Source of the DNA: a bacterium
Lineage (GTDB): Bacteria; Bipolaricaulota; Bipolaricaulia; UBA7950; UBA9294
DNA length: 9,064 nt
NCBI GenBank assembly: GCA_030671645.1
Contig: DAOVHV010000027.1
Span: 1 to 9,064, forward strand
Direction of reading: 5' to 3'
A model generated the notes under the pieces. That model was not told the origin of the DNA. It ran no database searches and worked only from the letters and a program-made list of their open reading frames with translations. How positions within the stretch are numbered: position 1 is the first letter of the stretch; every line of letters starts with the position of its first letter. Shown one piece after another: positions 1-5,731 of this stretch. The translations under genes were made by a program, and so were the position numbers.

Positions 1-1328
1 GACTGACCGTGTTGGCCAATACCGGCTCCAAGACCCTCCCTCTCTACAATAAAGCCCCCAATGCACATTTCTACGGGCAGGCTGTTTACACCAACCTCCC
101 GGTAGGAGGCGCCTATCGTGGATACGGAGCCACCCAAGGCTACTTCCCGTTGGAAACGGCCATGGACGAATTGGCCGAGCGGCTGGATCTCGATCCGATC
201 GAATTGCGGCGTCTCAACCATATTCGTGTGGGTGAGACGTCACCTATCTTCGAGAAGCTGGGGGAGGGCCGCGAGGGCGTATCTCAGACGGTCAAGAGCT
301 GCGAGTTGCCTCGCTGCATCGAGATCGGATCCGAGAGAATCGGATGGACCAAGAAACGAGGGAAACGTCTCAAAGTCGGATCTTGGGTCCATGGCATCGG
401 CATGTCGATCATGATGCAGGGATCGGGAATCCCGGAGATCGACATGGCGGCGGCCACCATCAAGATGAACGAGGACGGATCGTTCAACCTGCTGATTGGA
501 GCGACCGACCTCGGAACCGGCTCAGACACGATTTTGGCTCAGATCGCGGCCGAAGTTCTTGGCGTGCCGCTGACCAAGATGCTGGTTACGTCGTCGGATA
601 CCGACCTCACTCCGTTCGATGTGGGAGCCTATGCCTCGTCGACGACCTACGTTTCGGGGATGGCCGTGCAGCGGGCGGCCGAGCAAGTGCGCGATCAAAT
701 TACCGCGGTGGCTGCTCCATTGCTGAATTCAGCTGCCGACACCCTTACTCTTCACGACGACGCCGTCTTCAACTCGAAAGGCGAGAGCGCAAGCCTGGCA
801 CGGGTGTGCCGGCGCGCGATGTATGAATCGGATCAATTCCAGATTGGGGCCACGGCATCCTGTGTTCCGACGGAATCGCCGCCACCGTTCCTGGCCAACT
901 ACGCAGAAGTGGCCGTCAACGTGGAAACAGGGAAGGTGCGGGTCGTGCATTATGTCGCTGCGGTGGATTGCGGCGTGGCCATCAATCCTCAGCTGGCGGA
1001 AGGCCAGATGGAGGGTGCCGTTGTGAATGGCATCGGCTATGCGCTGACCGAAGAGATGATCCTCAGTTCCAAAGGACGCGTTCGCAATCCATCCTTGTTC
1101 GACTACAAAATCCCGGGCATGCTTGACGTTCCCCTGATGGATATCATCTTGGTGGAATCGTACGAGCCGACGGGACCGATGGGAGCGAAATCGGTCGGAG
1201 AAATTGGCATCAACGGACCTATCCCAACGATCGCTAACGCCATCTATGATGCTGTTGGGATACGGCTGACGGAAACGCCGTTTACCCCGGAGCGCGTGTT
1301 GAAGGCAATGAAGGAAGCGTCCTCGTAG
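1..1328 (+). CDS. Xanthine dehydrogenase family molybdopterin-binding subunit, C-terminal half (5' truncated by window edge)
   Basis: The reading frame is open from the window edge (first full codon at 3), so the GTG at 9 is an internal valine and the true start lies outside. The 441 residues seen are a little over half of the usual 760-780. Numbered from the codon at 3: GGAYRGYG (about 35-42) matches the arginine loop of the xanthine oxidase family that lines the active site. QGSG (139-142) and GATDLGTGSDT (166-176) are cofactor-binding loops. VDCGVAINP (321-329) and GAKSVGE (394-400) follow, the last ending in the glutamate expected to be the catalytic base. Such enzymes hydroxylate purines or other N-heterocycles in the cytoplasm and normally work with FAD and 2Fe-2S subunits, which would lie upstream. 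The substrate cannot be read from this half. The loops most resemble the XdhA-type purine enzymes rather than CO dehydrogenase. Confidence 0.93.
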   Translation, partial: LTVLANTGSKTLPLYNKAPNAHFYGQAVYTNLPVGGAYRGYGATQGYFPLETAMDELAERLDLDPIELRRLNHIRVGETSPIFEKLGEGREGVSQTVKSCELPRCIEIGSERIGWTKKRGKRLKVGSWVHGIGMSIMMQGSGIPEIDMAAATIKMNEDGSFNLLIGATDLGTGSDTILAQIAAEVLGVPLTKMLVTSSDTDLTPFDVGAYASSTTYVSGMAVQRAAEQVRDQITAVAAPLLNSAADTLTLHDDAVFNSKGESASLARVCRRAMYESDQFQIGATASCVPTESPPPFLANYAEVAVNVETGKVRVVHYVAAVDCGVAINPQLAEGQMEGAVVNGIGYALTEEMILSSKGRVRNPSLFDYKIPGMLDVPLMDIILVESYEPTGPMGAKSVGEIGINGPIPTIANAIYDAVGIRLTETPFTPERVLKAMKEASS

Positions 1329-1338
1329 GAGGCCTCCT
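1327..1338. repeat. 12-base perfect palindrome containing a Shine-Dalgarno core, after the molybdoenzyme stop
   Basis: AGGAGGCCTCCT begins inside the TAG stop of the molybdoenzyme gene and is self-complementary over all 12 bases. Its left half is a perfect ribosome binding sequence, 10 bases before a TTG at 1343 that is in frame with the flavoprotein gene downstream. The right half could pair with and hide it. It has no U-tract, so it is not a normal terminator. It may be chance. Confidence 0.4.
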
Positions 1339-1411
1339 TGCATTGCTTCGAGTGTCTGGAACCGAGCTGAAAGAAGCAAGCGCTCGGGGGGCGGAAACAG
1401 AAGGGAGAAGG

Positions 1412-2053
1412 ATGAAAGTCTTGGTAATAACCAGTAGTCCAAACGCGGACGGGCTGACCGTGGCATGTGGTGAGGCTGCAAGACAGGGAATCGTGGATGG
1501 GAAAAGCCCGGCACGCGTCATCAACCTGAACGAATTTGAGATCCGGCGATGTGCGGTCTGCGACAACGGATGGGGTCCGTGCCGAACCCAGCATCGCTGT
1601 CGGTTGGAGGATGACTTCTCGAAAATTCAGGACATGTTCGACGCGGCCGAAGGCTTTGTATGGGTGACCCCGGTGTATTTTGGCGAACCGAGCGAAACGT
1701 TCAAGGCATTCTTCGATCGGCTTCGCCGTTGCGAGGCGACCAAGAAGAACGGAGAGAAGAGCGGCCTGACTGACAAGCCGACAGTTTGCGTGGCTGCCGC
1801 CGGAGGGTCGGGGAACGGCGCCGTTCACTGCCTCGCTGAGATGGAGCGACTTGTACAGCGTCTGAGCGCCCGTGGATTCGATTACATCCCGGTTGCACAG
1901 CGGACACGAGAATACCAGCTGGAGACGATTCACGACGGACTGGTGGCTATGTGCACACCCGAGCCGCCGAAACAAACGTTGCCGATTTCCGCGCGTAAAG
2001 GATCTCGATCCGGGAGGCGATCCAAGCGTCGGATCGGGAGACGCCGGTCCTAG
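1412..2053 (+). CDS. Flavodoxin-fold, iron-sulfur-flavoprotein-like reductase with polybasic C-terminal tail
   Basis: 213 residues. The start MKVLVITSSPNADGLT is the first strand and phosphate loop of the NADPH-dependent FMN reductase/flavodoxin fold. FVWVTPVYFGEPSETFKAFFDR (about 82-103, read in two parts: FVWVTPVYF and EPSETFKAFFDR) is the second FMN loop and the helix after it. Four cysteines at 47, 50, 57 and 63 (C-x2-C-x6-C-x5-C) sit where iron-sulfur flavoproteins (Isf) carry their compact cluster motif, with looser spacing. The last 18 residues hold ten Arg or Lys, which is unusual for this family. The ATG at 1412 follows GGGAGAAGG directly. An in-frame TTG at 1343 after AGGAGG would add 23 residues unlike the fold, so I prefer 1412. 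It lies 83 bases after the molybdoenzyme on the same strand and may pass electrons for it (inference). Whether it binds FMN only or also 4Fe-4S is open. Confidence 0.85.
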   Translation: MKVLVITSSPNADGLTVACGEAARQGIVDGKSPARVINLNEFEIRRCAVCDNGWGPCRTQHRCRLEDDFSKIQDMFDAAEGFVWVTPVYFGEPSETFKAFFDRLRRCEATKKNGEKSGLTDKPTVCVAAAGGSGNGAVHCLAEMERLVQRLSARGFDYIPVAQRTREYQLETIHDGLVAMCTPEPPKQTLPISARKGSRSGRRSKRRIGRRRS

Positions 2054-2060
2054 AGAACGA

Positions 2061-2684
2061 CTAGAGCAGCCGCTCGATCGTTTGTCGTGACAACTGGGCA
2101 GGATGTCCGACGAAGCGGATGATGCCCTCTCGATCGATGACGAATGTTCTTGGGATACCGCCGTCTCCAAACGCTCGGAAGACCGCGAACGCAGCCGCAT
2201 ACGATTCGTACAGGGCGATCATGACATCGAAGTTGTTTGTGGCCAGATAATTGGTGGCGTTTTCAGCGGTTCGATCCAGGCTGACGCCGAGCAGTACGAC
2301 GTCCGGTGCCAACGAGCGAGCGATATCCTCCAATCCTGGCATGGTGAGGCGGCAGGGGCCGCACCAGCTGGCCCAAAAATCGAGAATGACGACCTTCCCG
2401 AGAAAGTCGGACAGGGCGACATCTTCGTTCTCAAGCGAGCGAAGTCGGAAGTCGGGGGCTCGCTGACCGATGCGAATCCCTGATGGAACGTCTGATGGCG
2501 TTTCTTGCTCGAAAGCGATCGCATCGGAGGAGGTGCCTTCGGGCTCGGGTTCCGGAAGCGTCACGGGTGTATTAATCGACAAATTGTCGGCCAGCAGGAA
2601 CACGAGAAGGCCGGTTCCGAGAATACCTATGAGAATGAGAGCATAAGCAATGCCTCTCTGTAATCGATTCGCTCGCTCTTGCAT
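2061..2684 (-). CDS. Membrane-anchored TlpA-like thiol-disulfide oxidoreductase
   Basis: 207 residues. A positive N-terminus and one hydrophobic segment (about 11-32) anchor it in the membrane. A Pro/Glu-rich linker (about 40-68) follows, then an AhpC/TSA/TlpA-type thioredoxin domain (about 70-207). The redox site WCGPC is at 107-111 inside DFWASWCGPC, and the conserved cis-proline is in GIPRT (176-180, P178). GQRAPDFRL (73-81) is the usual entry into the domain. It should face the outside of the cytoplasmic membrane and reduce or exchange disulfides of exported proteins, for example in cytochrome c or metal-protein maturation; the partner is unknown. The ATG at 2684 follows GAGAGGAG on the minus strand. 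The gene ends 7 bases from the stop of the convergent flavoprotein gene, so they form no operon. It is monocistronic as far as the window shows. Confidence 0.93.
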   Translation of the reverse strand: MQERANRLQRGIAYALILIGILGTGLLVFLLADNLSINTPVTLPEPEPEGTSSDAIAFEQETPSDVPSGIRIGQRAPDFRLRSLENEDVALSDFLGKVVILDFWASWCGPCRLTMPGLEDIARSLAPDVVLLGVSLDRTAENATNYLATNNFDVMIALYESYAAAFAVFRAFGDGGIPRTFVIDREGIIRFVGHPAQLSRQTIERLL

Positions 2685-2721
2685 CCATCTCCTCTCAATT
2701 GTTCTTTGTCTTCGGAGCCGC

Positions 2722-2753
2722 GTACTTGGTCGGTACGGTGCTTGGTCGGTACG
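2722..2753. repeat. Two-copy 16-base tandem repeat in a divergent promoter region
   Basis: Two adjacent 16-base units at 2722-2737 and 2738-2753 differ by one base (A or G at the third position); each contains CTTGGTCGGTACG. They sit in the 123-base space between the divergent TlpA-like gene (start 2684) and the membrane-protein gene (start 2808). This is where both promoters should lie, so paired regulator sites are possible; slippage duplication is equally possible. I could not pick a convincing -35/-10 pair for either gene here. Confidence 0.6.
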
Positions 2754-2807
2754 ATACGATATGAACGTCGAATTTTCATGAATGCTTTGTGAGGAGGCGA
2801 AGGAGCA

Positions 2808-3248
2808 ATGAACTCCAAAACGAAATGGATCGTAGGCTTAGCCGGGATTCTAGCCGCTGTAATCTTGGTGATCGTTCTTTGGCCGGCGCCGGATCCGTTG
2901 GCCGGAGTGGAAACTGTTGCCATCAGAGTTGGAGATGAACCCCCCTCTCAGCAGGCATTTGACTATGAGGAAGAGTTGGGCCTTGTGCTCAGCGGGCGAG
3001 ACCTTCGCATCGTGTCCGATGAATCGTCTGCCGATCTTGTGCTGGCATTGGACGATTTCCGGGTCAACCTCGGCGACATCGAAATCTCTCTGACTGAAGG
3101 CAGCTTGCGCGGCAAGGCAAGCGCCGTTTGCATCGTGACCGACGTCCGTACCGGCAAAACCCACACGATGGATTTCATCATTCGGTTCGAAAACGGCGAA
3201 GTGCATGCCGAGCTGGTAGGACGAAAGTTCTGGGAGTTCTGGAAGTAG
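2808..3248 (+). CDS. Unrecognised membrane-anchored protein
   Basis: 146 residues; I do not recognise the family. Residues about 7-27 form one strongly hydrophobic helix after MNSKTKW, with no lipobox cysteine, so it is probably a single-pass anchor with the rest outside the membrane. The remaining 115 residues alternate acidic and hydrophobic residues like a small mixed alpha/beta domain. SADLVLALDDFRV (about 69-81) followed by beta strands SLRGKASAVCIVTDVRTG recalls small envelope proteins of the LptE or DUF4136 kind, in which an 'ADL-V' strand starts a sheet; this is a weak fold analogy only. It ends in an aromatic tail, GRKFWEFWK. The ATG is preceded by GAGGAGGCGAAGGAG, a strong ribosome site. 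The gene is 11 bases ahead of the GNAT gene and probably co-transcribed with it. Confidence 0.8.
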   Translation: MNSKTKWIVGLAGILAAVILVIVLWPAPDPLAGVETVAIRVGDEPPSQQAFDYEEELGLVLSGRDLRIVSDESSADLVLALDDFRVNLGDIEISLTEGSLRGKASAVCIVTDVRTGKTHTMDFIIRFENGEVHAELVGRKFWEFWK

Positions 3249-3259
3249 ACGCTCAAATC

Positions 3260-3835
3260 ATGCTCCAAGATGTCTACCTGGAAACCGAGCATATGATTCT
3301 GCGCCGCTTGACCATGGCGGATGCGGAGAACCTGTTTGATCTCGATTCCGATCCCGAGGTGATGCGCTACGTGACCGGCGGTCCCCCACATTCCCGCGAG
3401 TTCATCACGGAGAAAGTGCTGCCGCACTATCTAAGCTACTACGATCGATTCGACAAGTTCGGGTTCTGGGCAGCGATCGGAAAGGCGACCGGGGACTTTA
3501 TGGGATGGTTCCACTTTCGGCCGTTCAAAGAGAACCCCGAAGAAACCGAGCTGGGATATCGTCTGAAGAAGGCATATTGGACCCGTGGATTCGCCACCGA
3601 AGCATCGATCGCCTTGATCGAAAAGGGCTTCTGCGAACTGGGTGTCACAAAGGTTGTTGCCACCACCATGGCTCTGAACACCCGCTCGCGGCGAGTGATG
3701 GAGAAGGTGGGGCTCCAATTCGAGAAGAAATATGTCTATCCGGGAGACCCATTCCCAGGATGGCGAGCCGAGGATTGCCTAGAAGTGAAGTATGGACTGA
3801 CCAAGGAACAATGGGAGTCCACAGCCTCTCAGTAG
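3260..3835 (+). CDS. RimJ/RimL-type GNAT family N-acetyltransferase
   Basis: 191 residues, normal for the Acetyltransf_3 group. YLETEHMILRRLTMADAENL (6-25) is the typical opening strand, DSDPEVMRYVTGG (29-41) the usual next motif, and ELGYRLKKAYWTRGFATEA (97-115) contains the acetyl-CoA-binding strand and pyrophosphate loop. VVATTMALNTRSRRVMEKVG (132-151) with its NxxS-type helix is the family motif B. It should move an acetyl group from acetyl-CoA to an amine, either a protein N-terminus or a small molecule; the substrate cannot be told. I chose the ATG at 3260 because the family motif begins a few residues later; an earlier in-frame start at 3128 would overlap the upstream gene. No close ribosome site is visible (GGAAG ends 14 bases upstream), so it may be translated by coupling to the gene ending at 3248. 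Its end overlaps the convergent methyltransferase gene by 7 bases. Confidence 0.92.
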   Translation: MLQDVYLETEHMILRRLTMADAENLFDLDSDPEVMRYVTGGPPHSREFITEKVLPHYLSYYDRFDKFGFWAAIGKATGDFMGWFHFRPFKENPEETELGYRLKKAYWTRGFATEASIALIEKGFCELGVTKVVATTMALNTRSRRVMEKVGLQFEKKYVYPGDPFPGWRAEDCLEVKYGLTKEQWESTASQ

Positions 3836-4683
3836 ATGCTCGGGCGATTCACACGCAACCATTCGTACATCAGAATTCCGCCGGCGATGGACACGTTCAA
3901 GCTTTCCGCACTGCCGCGTTGCGGCAGCCGCACGGTTTTGTCAACGAGCCGCCCGAGTTCCGGTTGAAGCCCCTCGCCCTCGTTGCCCAGGATCAGTCCG
4001 ATCGATCCACTCATGGCGTCGCTTTCCCAAACGAGGTCGCCATCGGACACAGCCGCTCCCACCCAGCGGAGGCAGGCACTCTTGGCCCAATCATCAAGCG
4101 CGGTGATATCGTCTGTTCGAACGATGGGCGTGGCGAAGATTGATCCCATCGAGGACCGGACGGATTTGGGATCGAATGCGTCGGCCGTGGGCTCGATGAG
4201 AATCATCCCATCAGCCCCCACCGCGTCTGCGGTTCGAATCAGTGTGCCGACGTTGCCAGGATATTGTGGCCGATCGAGCACCACGAAGAGCTGAGGTTGT
4301 TCAGTCGAGCGTATGTGCAACTCCTCAAGCGAATGCAGCAGGGAATCAATCGCAAACGTGGCCATCAATCCTTGCGACAGCACGCGATCCGAGAGCGCTT
4401 CAATCACTTGCTGCGACACGGGAATCTTGTTGGCACCTGCGGCAGCGAGTTGCGCCAGGATGTCAGGAGCCGTGTCTGTCGTAAACAAGTAGTCGCAGAA
4501 GAAGACGTCGATGGGACGGATGTGCCCTGCCAGGCGGGAGGAAGCCATCCCTTCGATCGCCATTCGAAGAACTTGCAGCCCCTCGGCGGCGAATCGATTG
4601 CTTCGATGACGATGTTTCTTGTGCGCCAGCTTCCTTGCCTCGACGATATTGGGATTGCTGGTGGAAGTGATAATACCCTTCAT
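3829..4683 (-). CDS. SpoU/TrmH-family RNA 2'-O-methyltransferase
   Basis: 284 residues with all three SPOUT knot motifs. Motif 1 is PGNVGTLIRTADAVGADG (142-159), with the conserved Asn 144 and Arg 150. Motif 2 is LILGNEGEGL (230-239). Motif 3 starts LPQRGSAESLNVS (253-265) and forms the knot that binds S-adenosylmethionine. The N-terminal 110 residues, starting with SNPNIVEARKLAHKK, are the L30e-like RNA-binding part seen in RlmB and the related TrmH-family 23S rRNA methylases. It should methylate a ribose 2'-OH in 23S rRNA or tRNA in the cytoplasm; the target nucleotide cannot be read. The ATG at 4683 follows GGAG with a 5-base gap on the minus strand. The gene is divergent from the ArsN2-like gene across 110 bases, and its 3' end overlaps the GNAT gene. 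Confidence 0.94.
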   Translation of the reverse strand: MKGIITSTSNPNIVEARKLAHKKHRHRSNRFAAEGLQVLRMAIEGMASSRLAGHIRPIDVFFCDYLFTTDTAPDILAQLAAAGANKIPVSQQVIEALSDRVLSQGLMATFAIDSLLHSLEELHIRSTEQPQLFVVLDRPQYPGNVGTLIRTADAVGADGMILIEPTADAFDPKSVRSSMGSIFATPIVRTDDITALDDWAKSACLRWVGAAVSDGDLVWESDAMSGSIGLILGNEGEGLQPELGRLVDKTVRLPQRGSAESLNVSIAGGILMYEWLRVNRPSIY

Positions 4684-4748
4684 GTTCTCCAGTCCTCGAT
4701 TGAGACCTCATGATCCAACTGCAATCCTATTCAACCGGGTTGCGAGCA

Positions 4749-4770
4749 CGAGTTCAAGCTTGAGTACTCG
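4749..4770. promoter_or_regulatory. Palindrome cluster between the rRNA methylase and arsN2-like genes (candidate operator)
   Basis: CGAGT (4749-4753) and ACTCG (4766-4770) are inverted repeats enclosing TCAAGCTTGA (4754-4763), a perfect 10-base palindrome, which overlaps GAGTACTC (4762-4769), a perfect 8-base palindrome. The centre lies about 32 bases before the expected transcript start if the arsN2-like mRNA begins at its ATG. It therefore occupies the -35 region, where I see no good -35 hexamer. This fits an operator for an ArsR-like or other dimeric regulator, but none is encoded in the window. Confidence 0.4.
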
Positions 4771-4778
4771 GTCATGTG

Positions 4779-4784
4779 TAGAAT
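4779..4784 (+). promoter_or_regulatory. Candidate -10 element TAGAAT for a leaderless arsN2-like transcript
   Basis: TAGAAT matches TATAAT at five of six bases and ends 9 bases before the ATG at 4794. No Shine-Dalgarno sequence lies in that gap. The transcript would start at or within a few bases of the ATG. No normal -35 is seen at the right distance. Confidence 0.4.
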
Positions 4785-4793
4785 GATGATCTC

Positions 4794-5267
4794 ATGGGCA
4801 TTGCAAAACGACGGAGAACATTCGAACTGCGAAACGCTCGGTTCGAAGACCATGCGGCCATTCGCCGGTTACTCCGCGCGGTTGATCTGCCGACTCAAGA
4901 TTTGTCAGACGAAGCGTTCGAGCACTTCGTCATATGCAGGATCGATGATGCCATTGCCGGCGTGGTCGGGCTCGAGCTGTATGAACCGTCTGCACTTGTG
5001 CGTTCGTTGGCAGTGTCCGAGCAGTATCGATCTCAGGGGATTGCCGCAAAACTGCTGCTAAGGATCGAGATGCACGCGCAGGGATTCGGAGTGACGAGGC
5101 TGTTCGCTCTGACAACGACAGCGCAACGCTATTTCGAAGCGAAGCGATTCATGGTGATCGAGCGGTCGCAGGTTCCCGAAGCGATTCGAGCCAGTGCCCA
5201 ATTCAGTGAGCTGTGCCCTGATTCGGCCCGCTGTCTCGTCAAATCCATTGATCGATATCCCTCTTAG
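4794..5267 (+). CDS. arsN2: ArsN2-like GNAT acetyltransferase (arsenic-resistance linked)
   Basis: 157 residues, the normal size. The sequence follows the arsenic-linked ArsN2 family closely: LLRAVDLPTQDLSDEAFEHF (26-45), AGVVGLELYEPSALVRSLAV (55-74), the acetyl-CoA loop YRSQGIAAKLL (78-88), LFALTTTAQRYFEAKRF (103-119), then the family tail SQVPEAIRASAQFSELCPDS (125-144) with C141 and C147. Related ArsN1 acetylates the organoarsenical phosphinothricin analogue arsinothricin; the ArsN2 substrate is less certain. No other ars gene (arsR, arsB, acr3, arsC, arsM) is in the window. The chosen ATG at 4794 has no ribosome site and a -10-like hexamer 9 bases upstream. It starts a two-gene unit with the cysteine-rich protein 14 bases downstream. 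Confidence 0.88.
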   Translation: MGIAKRRRTFELRNARFEDHAAIRRLLRAVDLPTQDLSDEAFEHFVICRIDDAIAGVVGLELYEPSALVRSLAVSEQYRSQGIAAKLLLRIEMHAQGFGVTRLFALTTTAQRYFEAKRFMVIERSQVPEAIRASAQFSELCPDSARCLVKSIDRYPS

Positions 5268-5281
5268 AAGGAAGGAGTGGC

Positions 5282-5725
5282 ATGAACGAATCGATCGCAC
5301 AACGCAGTGCGGCGCTGTTTGACTCCGGGTTCTACTGTGCCGAAAGCGTTCTCCTGGCAATCGGCGAAGCGCGAAATGTAGGATGTAAGCTGATCCCACA
5401 GATCGCTACCGGCTTCTGCAGTGGAGTTGCCCGATCTTGCGGGATGTGTGGCGCCATATCCGGAGCGATTCTCGCTATCGGGCTGGCGATGGGGCGTAGT
5501 TCGGCAGATGAATCCGTTGATGACGTGTACAAGGCCGTACGCATCGTTCTCGATGGATTCGAATCGGAGTTTGGTTCGTCCAATTGCCAATTACTGCTAG
5601 GCTGCGATCTGGGAACCGAAGAAGGGCAACGCTCCTTCCACGAGAGGAAGCTTTACGCCACATGCGGAAGCTACGTTGCTCGAGCCACGGAATTGGCGTT
5701 GGAGGCCATCGAGGGGCGCAAGTAA
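5282..5725 (+). CDS. C_GCAxxG_C_C family putative redox-active protein
   Basis: 147 residues, the family size (about 140). It has eight cysteines, at 19, 35, 46, 53, 56, 102, 108 and 128. YCAESVLLAIGEA (18-30) is the family opening, and GFCSGVARSCGMCGAISGAI (44-63) holds the CGAxxG core, here with two extra cysteines just before it. C102/C108 and C128 match the two later conserved cysteines. The family is thought to be redox-active and often lies near transporter genes; its reaction is not established. Cysteines are the usual arsenite and soft-metal ligands, so a place beside an ArsN2-like gene suggests thiol redox or metalloid binding (inference). GGAAGGAG lies 5 bases before the ATG. The gene ends with two adjacent stops (TAA TAG), 6 bases before the stop of the convergent LiaF-like gene. 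Confidence 0.9.
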   Translation: MNESIAQRSAALFDSGFYCAESVLLAIGEARNVGCKLIPQIATGFCSGVARSCGMCGAISGAILAIGLAMGRSSADESVDDVYKAVRIVLDGFESEFGSSNCQLLLGCDLGTEEGQRSFHERKLYATCGSYVARATELALEAIEGRK

Positions 5726-5731
5726 TAGGGG

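Noticed and set aside
9..11. GTG at 9 as the start of the molybdoenzyme
   Set aside because: The frame is open upstream to the edge and the family has several hundred more N-terminal residues.
729..1514. Long minus-strand open frame (261 codons) under the molybdoenzyme
   Set aside because: Antisense to a gene with strong family motifs; Arg/His/Ser-rich translation without domain or start signal.
1244..2200. Long minus-strand open frame (318 codons) across the flavoprotein and the ends of both its neighbours
   Set aside because: Overlaps three real genes, has no recognisable motif and serine/arginine-rich composition typical of a shadow frame.
4264..4713. Plus-strand open frame (149 codons) inside the rRNA methylase
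   Set aside because: Antisense to a gene with all three SPOUT motifs; no motif of its own.
5723..5728. TAA TAG double stop of the cysteine-rich gene as a possible recoding site
   Set aside because: Adjacent stops favour firm termination; no extension beyond them is possible in frame.
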